A DNA stretch of 64,000 nucleotides from Ewingella allii (lineage in GTDB: Bacteria > Pseudomonadota > Gammaproteobacteria > Enterobacterales > Enterobacteriaceae), in the NCBI RefSeq assembly GCF_044430645.1, contig NZ_JAWUDN010000002.1:310001-374000 (forward strand), given 5' to 3'. A program made the translations under genes and the position numbers. Shown here piece by piece: positions 25,505 through 33,814 of the stretch; the stretch's first letter is position 1; every line of letters begins with the position of its first letter. The notes below the pieces were generated by a model, which was given only the letters and a program-made list of their open reading frames with translations, searched no databases and was not told the DNA's origin.

Positions 25505-26818
25505 ATGTTGAAAACCAATGCCTTTGACGCCGCAGCCAGCAGCAATATTCCGGCTGAAAATCTGGCGATGATTGAGCGCCGCCGCCGCTTGCTCGGCCCG
25601 GCCTACCAGCTGTTCTACAAGAATCCGGTGCATCTGGTGCGCGGCGAAGGGGTGTGGGTGTATGACGCCGAAGGCCGCCGCTATCTCGACGTGTACAACA
25701 ACGTGCCGTCGGTCGGCCACTGCCACCCGCACGTGCTGGAAGCACTGGTGCGTCAGGCTTCAACCCTCAATACCCATACGCGCTATCTGCATGAAAATGT
25801 GCTGAATTTCGCTGAAAAGCTGGTCGGCACCATGCCCGCCGAGCTGAGTCAGGTGATGTTCACCTGCACCGGCAGCGAGTCCAACGATTTGGCTCTGCGC
25901 ATCGCCGAAGACTTTACCGGCGGCACCGGGGTGATTGTGACCGAGTTCAGTTACCACGGCATGACCAAAGCCATTGCCGGGCTGTCGGCGTCGATGGGGC
26001 CTTACGTCAAGGTGAATGGCGATGCGCGGGTGATCCCGGCCCCTATCCATAACCCGGCCAATCCGGCGGAGGTGGGCAAACGCTTCGCCAATGATATTCG
26101 CGCGGCGCTGGCCGATATGCACCGCCACGGCATCAAACCGGCGGCCCTGATGATTGACACCTTCTTCACCAGCGACGGCGGCTTCTTCGACCCGGCCGGG
26201 TTCTTGAAAGAGGCGATTGAGGTGATCCATGACGCCGGGGCGCTGTACATCGCCGACGAAGTGCAGCCGGGCTATGGCCGTTCGGGGGAAACCATGTGGG
26301 GCTTTCAGCGCCACGGCGTGCTGCCGGATATCGTTTCCCTCGGCAAGCCGATGGGCAATGGTCATCCAATGGCGGGCATCACCATTCAGCCGCATATTTT
26401 GCAGCGTTTCGGCAGCGAATCGAGCTATTTCAACACTTTTGGCGGCAACACGGTCTCTTCCGCCGTCGGCTTGGCGGTACTGGAAGTGATTGAGCAGGAG
26501 AACCTGATCCCGAGCGTTGGCCGCGCGGGCAAAGCGATCCTCGACGGCATCAGCGCGCTGGCCCAGCGTTTCCCAGCCATCGGCAGCGTGCGCGGCGCGG
26601 GCCTGTTTGTCAGCGTAGATTTCGTCACGGCCGACGGCGCGCCGGACTCCGTTACCGCGCTGGCGGTGGTCAACGCCCTGCGCGAAGAAGGCGTGCTAAT
26701 TGGCGCATCCGGGCCGCACGCCAACATCCTCAAGATTCGCCCGCCGTTGGTGTTTACCGCCGAACATGCAGAGATTCTGGTCGGCGCGCTGGAGAACGTC
26801 CTGAGCAAAATGTTCTGA
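25505..26818 (+). CDS. class III PLP enzyme, probable amino-alcohol O-phosphate phospho-lyase
   Basis: The 437-aa protein has the class III aminotransferase fold. PLP residues are K281 in SLGKPMGNGHP and D251 in IADEVQPGYGR; TCTGSESND (about 120-128) binds the phosphate. The motifs YLDVYNNVPSVGHCHP, RYLHENVLNF and GKPMGNGHP are those of the AGXT2L1/AGXT2L2 branch, whose mammalian members split phosphoethanolamine or phosphohydroxylysine into aldehyde, ammonia and phosphate. I start at ATG 25505 after CAGGAG rather than at an in-frame codon 27 residues upstream. It is divergent from the kinase and 31 bases before the permease. A true aminotransferase is the alternative, but the kinase beside it favours elimination. 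Confidence 0.78.
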   Translation: MLKTNAFDAAASSNIPAENLAMIERRRRLLGPAYQLFYKNPVHLVRGEGVWVYDAEGRRYLDVYNNVPSVGHCHPHVLEALVRQASTLNTHTRYLHENVLNFAEKLVGTMPAELSQVMFTCTGSESNDLALRIAEDFTGGTGVIVTEFSYHGMTKAIAGLSASMGPYVKVNGDARVIPAPIHNPANPAEVGKRFANDIRAALADMHRHGIKPAALMIDTFFTSDGGFFDPAGFLKEAIEVIHDAGALYIADEVQPGYGRSGETMWGFQRHGVLPDIVSLGKPMGNGHPMAGITIQPHILQRFGSESSYFNTFGGNTVSSAVGLAVLEVIEQENLIPSVGRAGKAILDGISALAQRFPAIGSVRGAGLFVSVDFVTADGAPDSVTALAVVNALREEGVLIGASGPHANILKIRPPLVFTAEHAEILVGALENVLSKMF

Positions 26819-26849
26819 ATATCCCTTTAACTGGTTTCAGGAGAGCACA

Positions 26850-28214
26850 ATGACATCACAACTTAAACCGACGCTGGGCACGGTGCACTTGTGGGCGATT
26901 GCCGTGGGGCTGGTGATTTCCGGTGAGTATTTTGGCTGGAGCTATGGCTGGGGCGTAGCCGGGACGCTGGGCTTTCTGGTGACTACGCTGCTGGTCGCCA
27001 CCATGTACACCTGCTTTATTTTCAGCTTTACCGAGCTGACCACCGCCATTCCTCACGCCGGCGGGCCTTTCGCCTATAGCCGCCGGGCCTTTGGCGAAAC
27101 CGGCGGGCTCATTGCCGGAATGGCGACGCTGATTGAGTTCGTGTTTGCGCCCCCGGCCATTGCCTTGGCTATCGGCGCTTACCTGAACGTGCAGTTTCCC
27201 GACCTCAGCCCTAAAGTGGCCGCCTTGGGTGCCTATGTTGTGTTTATGGCGCTGAATATTCTCGGCGTGAAGCTGGCCGCGATATTCGAGCTGGTGGTTA
27301 CCGTGCTGGCGGTGCTGGAACTGCTAGTGTTCATGGGCGTAGTCGCGCCGGGCTTCAGCGTGAGTAATTTTGTGCTCAACGGCTGGGCGGGCGGCGAGCA
27401 CTTCGGCTTACCGGCGTTTTCCGGCATTTTCGCTGCGATCCCCTTCGCTATCTGGTTCTTTTTGGCTATCGAAGGCGCGGCAATGGCCGCCGAGGAAGCC
27501 AAAGACCCAAAACGCACCATTCCCAAAGCCTATATCAGTGGAATTTTAACGCTGGTGGTGCTGGCGATTGGCGTGATGGTGATGGCCGGCGGCGCGGGCG
27601 ACTGGAGCAAGCTTTCCAACATCAATGATCCTCTGCCGCAGGCGATGAAGATGGTGGTTGGCGAGCACTCCGGCTGGATGCACATGCTGGTGTGGATTGG
27701 CCTGTTCGGGCTGGTTGCCAGCTTCCACGGCATTATTTTGGGCTATTCGCGGCAGTTTTTCGCGCTGGCTCGCGCCGGGTATTTGCCTTCCGGGCTGGCG
27801 AAGCTGTCACGTTTTCAGACGCCGCACCGGGCGATTTTGCTCGGCGGCGTGATTGGTATCGCGGCGATTTTCAGCGACGGATTGATTAATCTGCAAGGCA
27901 TGTCGCTGACGGCGGCGATGATCACCATGGCGGTGTTTGGCGCGATTGTGATGTATATCATGAGCATGCTGAGCCTGTTCCGCCTGCGCAAAATTGCCCC
28001 AGAGATGGCACGCAGCTTCCGCGCGCCGGGCTATCCGCTGGTTCCGGCCATTGCGCTGGTGCTGGCGGTGGTCTGTCTGTTGGCGATGCTGTGGTTCAAT
28101 TTGGTGATTGCCGGGGTGTTCGTGCTGTTTATGGTGGTGGGTTATCTCTATTTCGCAGCCACCAAGGTACAGCGCAGCAGTGCGCCAAAAGATCTGATGT
28201 TAGAGGGGGAGTGA
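26850..28214 (+). CDS. APC-family permease, probable ethanolamine permease
   Basis: The 454-aa protein has about 12 membrane segments. It resembles the ethanolamine permeases of pseudomonads and actinobacteria over long blocks: VGLVISGEYFGWSYGWG near the start, FTELTTAIPHAGGPFAYSRRAFG, EFVFAPPAIALAIGAYLNVQFP and FLAIEGAAMAAEEAKDPKRTIP. The first block differs from classical amino-acid permeases and marks this branch. It starts 31 bases after the phospho-lyase stop, with CAGGAG before ATG, so the two are one operon. The permease is the strongest indicator that the locus handles ethanolamine or a close amino alcohol. Confidence 0.82.
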   Translation: MTSQLKPTLGTVHLWAIAVGLVISGEYFGWSYGWGVAGTLGFLVTTLLVATMYTCFIFSFTELTTAIPHAGGPFAYSRRAFGETGGLIAGMATLIEFVFAPPAIALAIGAYLNVQFPDLSPKVAALGAYVVFMALNILGVKLAAIFELVVTVLAVLELLVFMGVVAPGFSVSNFVLNGWAGGEHFGLPAFSGIFAAIPFAIWFFLAIEGAAMAAEEAKDPKRTIPKAYISGILTLVVLAIGVMVMAGGAGDWSKLSNINDPLPQAMKMVVGEHSGWMHMLVWIGLFGLVASFHGIILGYSRQFFALARAGYLPSGLAKLSRFQTPHRAILLGGVIGIAAIFSDGLINLQGMSLTAAMITMAVFGAIVMYIMSMLSLFRLRKIAPEMARSFRAPGYPLVPAIALVLAVVCLLAMLWFNLVIAGVFVLFMVVGYLYFAATKVQRSSAPKDLMLEGE

Positions 28215-28293
28215 AAAGAAATGGGTCTGCCTTTGGGGTTAGAGCGGCGGAGCCGAGATTGGCGATGGATAGTTGATCGAGACTGACGGGCTT

Positions 28294-28336
28294 ACTAAGG
28301 GGTGAGGCGTCCCTGCGGGAACCTCATCCCCTTAGT
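28294..28336 (+). terminator. long hairpin after the permease gene
   Basis: ACTAAGGGG-TGAGG pairs with CCTCA-T-CCCCTTAGT with a one-base bulge, and an inner TCCC/GGGA stem closes the loop, giving about 18 paired bases. It lies 80 bases after the permease stop and lacks a T-run. It may be a transcript-stabilising 3' structure rather than a terminator. Confidence 0.4.
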
Positions 28337-28388
28337 TTCCCTGATATCGGGCATAACTGGACGGTTAAGAGCTAATTTTTGGTAGGAA

Positions 28389-28430
28389 TAAAGGGTCTGC
28401 CGGGGGAATGGCAGACCCTTTTCTTTTTGG
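28389..28430. terminator. bidirectional terminator between permease and mak
   Basis: AAAGGGTCTGCC pairs with GGCAGACCCTTT around an eight-base loop, followed by TTCTTTTT on the plus strand and by TTTATT on the minus strand. It separates the converging permease and mak genes. Confidence 0.85.
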
Positions 28431-28449
28431 GATGGGTAAGTAAGAAAGA

Positions 28450-29370
28450 TTAGAGTGGCATACGCTCCTGCGGCCACAGCCACGCGGCACCGCGCACGCC
28501 GCTGGAGTCGCCGTGGGTGGCTTTGAGGATTGGCGTTTCGCACTCGCCGCCAAATACCCACTGTTTGAGCAGTAAAGGCACAGTCTGGTAGAGACGGTCG
28601 ACGTTACTCATGCCGCCGCCGAGGACAATCACGTCCGGGTCGAGGATGTTGACCACGTTTGCCAAAGCTTTCGCCAGTCGGCGCTCGTAGCGGCCCAGCG
28701 CCAGTTCGGCCACCGCGTCGCCTTCATCGGCTAATTTGATGATCTCCGGCCCTTTCAGACGCTGGGTTGAGAGGCGGAAGTAGTCCTCTTCAAAACCGGT
28801 GCCGGAGCAGAAGGTTTCGACACAGCCTGATTTCCCGCAGTAGCACGGCACTTCCTGCGAGAAACGAATTTCGTCTTCGTCCGGCCACGGCAGTGGGTTG
28901 TGGCCCCACTCTCCGGCATTGCCGTTGCCTCCGGCATGGACTTCGCCGCTAAGCGCAATGCCCGAGCCACAGCCAGTGCCGATGATCACCGCGAAGACCG
29001 CTTTTTTGCCTGCGCCCGAGCCGTCGGTGGCTTCCGAAACCGCCAGGCAGTTGGCGTCATTGGCGATGCGTACTTCGCGCTCGAGCAGTGTGGCGAGATC
29101 TTCGTCGAGCTGCTGGCCGTTGAGCCACACCGAGTTGGCGTTTTTCACTTTGCCCGTGAAGGGCGACAGCGTGCCGGGAATACCCAGCCCGACGCTGCCG
29201 CGCTGGCCGGTGGCTTTTTCGGCGTCCAGCACCAGCCCTTCGATGGCTTTTAGGGTCTTTTCATAATCATTTCGCGGCGTATCTACGCGCTTGCGAAACA
29301 GCTCGCGGCCCTCGTTGGACAGCGCGATCACTTCGATTTTTGTTCCACCTAAGTCAATGCCAATACGCAC
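28450..29370 (-). CDS. mak: mannokinase/fructokinase (ROK family)
   Basis: Mak phosphorylates fructose and mannose at C6 with ATP. The 306-aa protein begins MRIGIDLGGTKIEVIAL with the phosphate-1 motif. It has GIPGTLSPFTG, the catalytic Asp in NDANCLAVSEA, IIGTGCGSGI, and a ROK zinc site formed by H of EWGHNPLPW and the cysteines of CYCGKSGCVETF. It is near-identical in layout to E. coli Mak (about 302 aa), and its place beside rdgC is the same as in E. coli. No promoter was identified in the 175 bases it shares with divergent rdgC. Confidence 0.94.
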   Translation of the reverse strand: MRIGIDLGGTKIEVIALSNEGRELFRKRVDTPRNDYEKTLKAIEGLVLDAEKATGQRGSVGLGIPGTLSPFTGKVKNANSVWLNGQQLDEDLATLLEREVRIANDANCLAVSEATDGSGAGKKAVFAVIIGTGCGSGIALSGEVHAGGNGNAGEWGHNPLPWPDEDEIRFSQEVPCYCGKSGCVETFCSGTGFEEDYFRLSTQRLKGPEIIKLADEGDAVAELALGRYERRLAKALANVVNILDPDVIVLGGGMSNVDRLYQTVPLLLKQWVFGGECETPILKATHGDSSGVRGAAWLWPQERMPL

Positions 29371-29545
29371 GGGTGCCTCACTTGGTTTTGTCTGCGATTT
29401 CTGGTGTTCAGGTTAATCAGTGTAGAGCCCAGCGACCAGTCTGCGAGAAGATTTCCTAACGACGACCGCCACTCAATTGGGTATCATGCCGCCCTGCATT
29501 CGATAAATCAGCGTACCACGGGTACGCACGGACAGGGATAACATC

Positions 29546-30460
29546 ATGTTATGGTTTAAAAATTTGTTGGTCTACCGTTTGAGCCGTGAAGTCTCTTTGT
29601 CTGCCGACGAGATGGAAAAGCAGTTAAGCCAGTTTACCTTTACGCCTTGCGGCAGTCAGGACATGGCGAAGACCGGCTGGGTGTCACCTATGGGTTCACA
29701 CGGCGGCGACGCGCTGACGCATTCGCACAATGGCCAGATCCTGCTTTGCGCCCGTCAGGAGCAGAAGATCCTGCCCTCTCCGGTGATTAAGCAAGAGCTT
29801 CAGGCCAAGATCGAACAGATCGAAAGCGAGCAACATCGCAAACTGAAGAAAACCGAAAAAGATTCGCTGAAAGATGAAGTGCTGCACAGCCTGATGCCGC
29901 GCGCCTTCAGCCGTTTCAGCCAGACCTTTATGTGGATTGATACCGTCAACGGCCTGATCATGGTTGACGCCGCCAGCGCCAAGAAAGCGGAAGACATGCT
30001 GGCCCTGCTGCGTAAGAGCCTCGGCTCACTGCCGGTGGTGCCGCTGACCATGGAAAGCCCGATTGAGCTGACGCTGACCGAGTGGGTTCGCTCAGGCGAG
30101 ACGCCTGCTGGCTTCACGCTGCAAGACGAAGCCGAGCTGAAAGCCATTCTGGAAGAAGGCGGCGTGATTCGCTGTAAGAAGCAGGCTTTGGTCAGTGATG
30201 AGATTGCCACCCATATCGAAAATGGCAAGCTGGTGACCAAGCTGGCTGTTGACTGGCAGGAGCGCATCGCCGTGGTGCTGGCCGACGACGGTAGCATCAA
30301 GCGCCTGAAGTTCAGCGATGTTATCCGCGAGCAGAATGATGATATCGACCGCGACGACTTCGCGCAGCGTTTTGATGCCGATTTCATCCTGATGACCGGC
30401 GAACTGGCGGCGCTGATTCAGAATCTGGTGGAAGCACTGGGCGGCGAAGCGCAGCGTTAA
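29546..30460 (+). CDS. rdgC: recombination-associated protein RdgC
   Basis: RdgC is a ring-forming, sequence-independent DNA-binding protein that restrains RecA-dependent recombination and replication restart. The 304-aa protein has the family N-terminus MLWFKNLLVYRLSREV, the finger region around KIEQIESEQHRKLKKTEKD and a C-terminus QRFDADFILMTGELAALI. It is close to the E. coli length of 303. The gene is divergent from mak and ends at a strong terminator. Confidence 0.96.
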   Translation: MLWFKNLLVYRLSREVSLSADEMEKQLSQFTFTPCGSQDMAKTGWVSPMGSHGGDALTHSHNGQILLCARQEQKILPSPVIKQELQAKIEQIESEQHRKLKKTEKDSLKDEVLHSLMPRAFSRFSQTFMWIDTVNGLIMVDAASAKKAEDMLALLRKSLGSLPVVPLTMESPIELTLTEWVRSGETPAGFTLQDEAELKAILEEGGVIRCKKQALVSDEIATHIENGKLVTKLAVDWQERIAVVLADDGSIKRLKFSDVIREQNDDIDRDDFAQRFDADFILMTGELAALIQNLVEALGGEAQR

Positions 30461-30481
30461 TTGTCGCGCCAAGCCCAAAAA

Positions 30482-30510
30482 TAAAGGACGCAATTCGCGT
30501 CCTTTTTTCT
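30482..30510 (+). terminator. intrinsic terminator of rdgC
   Basis: AAAGGACGC and GCGTCCTTT pair around a five-base loop and are followed by TTTCTTTC. It lies 24 bases after the rdgC stop, before convergent ppnP. Confidence 0.88.
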
Positions 30511-30533
30511 TTCTGTCGGTGGGCGGTCAGAAT

Positions 30534-30827
30534 TTATTTATTCAGGTATTTGCACAGGTAAGCAGTAGATTCAACCACTTGCAGGTTGAACTCGCTGTGG
30601 CCTGGGACATAGAATTTTTCACCTGGCTCGAAGACCTGCCAGTCGGGGGAACCCGGCATTAACACTTTCAGCGAGCCGAGCAGGACGGTCATCTCTTCAG
30701 GTTTATCGGTGCTGAAGGTGTACTCACCCTTTTCCATTACGCCGACGCTCGCAGCACAACCGGCACTGTCGCTGTCAAAACCAATCGACTTTACCTTCCC
30801 TGCAAAATACTCATTATTTTTCAACAT
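30534..30827 (-). CDS. ppnP: pyrimidine/purine nucleoside phosphorylase PpnP
   Basis: This small cupin (97 aa, DUF1255; E. coli YaiE) phosphorolyses several nucleosides to base and ribose 1-phosphate. I start at ATG 30827, MLKNNEYFAGKVKSIGF, which aligns with the E. coli N-terminus and has GAAGGG ten bases upstream; an in-frame start 12 codons further up would add residues foreign to the family. The cupin core is seen in GEYTFSTDKPEEMTVL and FYVPGHSEFNLQV. In E. coli the gene lies directly beside aroM; here a LysR-type gene separates them. Confidence 0.92.
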   Translation of the reverse strand: MLKNNEYFAGKVKSIGFDSDSAGCAASVGVMEKGEYTFSTDKPEEMTVLLGSLKVLMPGSPDWQVFEPGEKFYVPGHSEFNLQVVESTAYLCKYLNK

Positions 30828-31028
30828 AGATTGGCCCTTCGCGATAATTTTAAGAGTCTCCATATTAGGGGCAGAAAAGCCTCGCTGTCACTGATTATTG
30901 TTGGTTTATGGCGGAGTCCCGAGGCGTGCCGCAAACGCAGGAAAGGGATTTGATTTCACCGGGGCGCAGTGCCATTCTGGACAGTTGTGAATCTGCCCCT
31001 TTCCGCCACCGATTGATAGGTCATCTGC

Positions 31029-31922
31029 ATGTCTTTGCCGCTGGAACTCCATCGTTTATTGCCCGCTTTTATCAGCGCGGCGCAGAGTGAGAACTTCTCG
31101 GCCGCGGCCCGCCAGTCCGGCGTAACGCCTGCCGCCATCAGCAAAAACATCCGCGTGCTGGAAGAGAAACTCGGGCTGCGGCTGTTCGCTCGTAACACCC
31201 ACAGCGTGGTGCTGACGGACGAAGGCAAAGCCCTGCTGGCGGAGATCCAGCCACTGTGGCAAGCCCTCGCCTCGACTCTTGAGAATGCCACCAGCCGCGA
31301 CGGCCAGCCGTCAGGCAGCGTGCGGGTTAGCGTGATCCCCGGATTCGGCCAGTTGATGCTGATGCCGCTGCTGCCGGAATTTCTCAAACGCTATCCGCAA
31401 ATCAATCTTGACCTCTCTTTGGAGGCACGCGTGGTGAATTTGGTGGCAGAGGGCTTTGACGTGGGAATTGGCAATCGCGTCGACCCGGATAGCCGCCTGA
31501 TAGCCCGCCAGCTCAGCCCGATGCGCAATATTCTGGCTGCCTCGCCGGGCTATTTGCGGCAGTTTGGTACGCCTTCCAGCCCGAGTGATTTGGCTCATCA
31601 TCAATGCCTGCTGCATCGCAATCCGGGGAACAATCAGATAGTGAAGTGGCCGCTGGCCGAGCCTTTCCAGACCAGTGAGCTACAGGGAAGGATTATCGCC
31701 TCGCGGCCGGACTTGCTGATTAATGCCGCGCTGGCCGATCTTGGCATTGTCTGCCTGGCAGACTGGTATGTGAACCCGCATGTGCAAAGCGGCGATCTGG
31801 TGCCAGTGCTGGAAAGCCATTGGCAGCCCGGCGTGCCGCTGTGGCTCTATTACAGCTCTGCGGATTTACCGCCGAGAGTGCGAGTGTGGGTGGAATTTGT
31901 GCTGGAACACTTTCGCGGCTGA
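31029..31922 (+). CDS. LysR-family transcriptional regulator
   Basis: The 297-aa protein has the N-terminal winged HTH (about residues 5-65: LPAFISAAQSENFSAAARQSGVTPAAISKNIRVLEEKLG) and a periplasmic-binding-protein-like effector domain from residue 90. It belongs to the branch that acts with divergent small operons. It is divergent from ppnP (201 bases apart) and convergent with aroM. No such gene stands here in E. coli. The target and inducer are unknown; the nearest divergent gene is ppnP, but that is a conserved backbone gene, so control of it would be unusual. Confidence 0.88.
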   Translation: MSLPLELHRLLPAFISAAQSENFSAAARQSGVTPAAISKNIRVLEEKLGLRLFARNTHSVVLTDEGKALLAEIQPLWQALASTLENATSRDGQPSGSVRVSVIPGFGQLMLMPLLPEFLKRYPQINLDLSLEARVVNLVAEGFDVGIGNRVDPDSRLIARQLSPMRNILAASPGYLRQFGTPSSPSDLAHHQCLLHRNPGNNQIVKWPLAEPFQTSELQGRIIASRPDLLINAALADLGIVCLADWYVNPHVQSGDLVPVLESHWQPGVPLWLYYSSADLPPRVRVWVEFVLEHFRG

Positions 31923-31941
31923 CCCACTGAAATTCGCGCAT

Positions 31942-31970
31942 AAAAAAGGCCTGTTAAACAGGCCTTTTTC
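31942..31970. terminator. bidirectional terminator between LysR gene and aroM
   Basis: AAAAAGGCCTGTT pairs with ACAGGCCTTTTT, a near-perfect palindrome with A-run and T-run on either side, so it serves both converging genes. Confidence 0.9.
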
Positions 31971-31990
31971 GTATTCAGATTGGGTGCAAC

Positions 31991-32668
31991 TCAGACGATA
32001 AGCTCGGCGGCCAATTTGGCGACCAGCACGTTTGACAGTAAAACCGGGATGCCTAGCTTACTTTGCAACAAGTCACCATGATGACGGTGATAGCCAATGC
32101 AGTCCAGCACCACCACCTGCGCGCCCTGCTCTTCAAGGGCCAGCGCGGCTTCGGTCAGCTTGGCTTCATCAGCCAGATAAGGGCTGGCGACGGCGAAACA
32201 CGGCTTTTTCGACAGCTTACGCCACTTGTTGGCCTGCTCCTCAATCTGCTCTTGCACTGGCACCACAATGCCCACCTGATGCGTCCCAACAATCGCGCCC
32301 ACCAGCGGCGGAATAATTCGGTCCGGCTCAAGCAGCATCGCGGTTTTGGCCTTCAGGCCATGAAACTCGCCGGTGCAAAGCAGCAAAATGGTTTCGCAGC
32401 CCAGCTCTTCCAGCCAATCCACTTTTTCCTGCAATGCGCGCTCCACGTGCCACGAGCCGAGAGTGACCTGCGTGCCGTCTAACAGGCGCGAAACCAGCAG
32501 CGGCTCACCCTGTTCGGGCGCGAAGCGCTGCTCGATTTGTTCCGGAGTCAGCCCGTCGAGCAGGCCGACGTGGGTCACGGCATCTTCAGGAAGATATTCC
32601 ATCAACAGCGGCATGATGTCGCTACGTGGTGCCTGACCGATAGTCAGAGTCGCAAAGGAAGTCATCAT
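31991..32668 (-). CDS. aroM: AroM family protein
   Basis: AroM has no proven biochemical role. In E. coli it is the last gene of aroL-yaiA-aroM. This 225-aa protein has the E. coli length and the family start LTIGQAPRSDI. Two cysteines, C98 in LLLCTGEFH and C190 in VVLDCIGYH, sit in strand-loop contexts like the paired catalytic cysteines of the Asp/Glu/hydantoin racemase superfamily, which is my inference of its fold. Two ATG codons (32668 and 32665) are possible starts. It begins five bases after the DUF1177 stop, so it is the distal gene of an iclR-OPT-DUF1177-aroM series. Confidence 0.9.
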   Translation of the reverse strand: MMTSFATLTIGQAPRSDIMPLLMEYLPEDAVTHVGLLDGLTPEQIEQRFAPEQGEPLLVSRLLDGTQVTLGSWHVERALQEKVDWLEELGCETILLLCTGEFHGLKAKTAMLLEPDRIIPPLVGAIVGTHQVGIVVPVQEQIEEQANKWRKLSKKPCFAVASPYLADEAKLTEAALALEEQGAQVVVLDCIGYHRHHGDLLQSKLGIPVLLSNVLVAKLAAELIV

Positions 32669-32673
32669 AATGC

Positions 32674-33603
32674 TTAATTCCGGCTTTGCAGGTGGCGCAA
32701 GCTTCCGTACAGCGACAACAACAGTTGATATTCGTCGGCATCAAAGAACTGACAGGTGCCACGACCAAACTCTTTAGCGACTTCAACGGCAAATTTCGCC
32801 GTCAGTGCAATATCGACTTCATGGCTTGCGCCCGTCCCACAGCCCGGAACCACTGATTCAGCCGTAATTGCCACGCCCACCACCGGCACGTTGGTCGCCG
32901 TTGAAGGTTGCAGAATGCTGTTCAGGTGGTGCACACCATTGCCATAAGGCGTGATGTCCTGAGTGGTGATTGGGAAAGTCACCGCCGGTTTGCCGCTGGT
33001 CATTTCCATTATGCGCAGTAAATCTTCGGAAACGCGCAAAATATAACCTTCTTTAACCGTTGGCGAAATCGCAAAACCTTTATGGTTTATGATTCGGTTA
33101 CCTTTGGTGGTATCGATGGACAAAATCGCGTCCACGCCCGCTACCACTTCGTTATCATTCATGGTGACGTCGTCGATTGGCGAGTCCATGAAATCCACCG
33201 GATCATGAGGTCGAGTCGGCGCATTCGGGCAGATATGGGTGGTGACGATGACGTCACCGGCCAGCACATCGCCTTTACGCTGCATCTCAGCGAGCTTGAG
33301 AGCCGCGCTGATAGCCGCGATTGCGCCATCGGCATCAGACACCACGCCAATGCGCGTCGGACGCGCACCGATGCCGCCTAAGCGACCAATAATCCCAAGC
33401 GTTGGCGCACTGCCGCCGCTGATTTTACCGTCGCTACCCGGCAGCGTGATTTTAACAAAATCAGTGCCGCCTTTCGGGCCATCCGCGCGGTGCGTAGTGG
33501 CCGTTACGCCAGAATATCCAGCGAACAAATCCACCACGTCCTGACCGCTGACGTACGCGTTATCGATCAGTTCGAACACCGTTAATGTTTGTTGCAAACT
33601 CAT
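32674..33603 (-). CDS. DUF1177 family protein
   Basis: The 309-aa protein matches my memory of the DUF1177 family, for which no activity is established. It is soluble with no signal peptide. Glycine-rich turns GIIGRLGGIGARPTRIG and GCGTGASHEVD, and acidic/His motifs TTHICPNAP and FMDSPID, could form a metal or nucleotide site, but this is speculation. The start ATG follows AAGAGGAAAGC. It lies between an OPT transporter gene and aroM, with tight coupling to aroM. Co-occurrence with AroM and OPT-type transporters suggests a shared substrate. Confidence 0.75.
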   Translation of the reverse strand: MSLQQTLTVFELIDNAYVSGQDVVDLFAGYSGVTATTHRADGPKGGTDFVKITLPGSDGKISGGSAPTLGIIGRLGGIGARPTRIGVVSDADGAIAAISAALKLAEMQRKGDVLAGDVIVTTHICPNAPTRPHDPVDFMDSPIDDVTMNDNEVVAGVDAILSIDTTKGNRIINHKGFAISPTVKEGYILRVSEDLLRIMEMTSGKPAVTFPITTQDITPYGNGVHHLNSILQPSTATNVPVVGVAITAESVVPGCGTGASHEVDIALTAKFAVEVAKEFGRGTCQFFDADEYQLLLSLYGSLRHLQSRN

Positions 33604-33814
33604 GGTGCTTTCCTCTTAATACTTCGCGACAGACGCTGCGAGAGCGCACATGCCAAAACTGCCGCGATAGCCGTTCATTTCTTTTCACTATTGAATGAAA
33701 GAATGAATCGGTCTGTTTTTTACGTTTGGCTTCGTGAGCCCTGGTGTTGGTGCAGTATTCTCGTCGTCTCTCGAGCCAGCCGGTGCGCTGGCCGGACTCG
33801 AAAGGGTTGGAGTA

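Noticed and set aside
30908..31090. Small frame upstream of the LysR gene
   Set aside because: It overlaps the LysR start, has no ribosome-binding site and shows no family resemblance.
33740..33805. Hairpin GCCAGC/GCTGGC in the gap between the OPT gene and DUF1177
   Set aside because: The stem is only six pairs with no T-run on the minus strand, too weak to claim a terminator.
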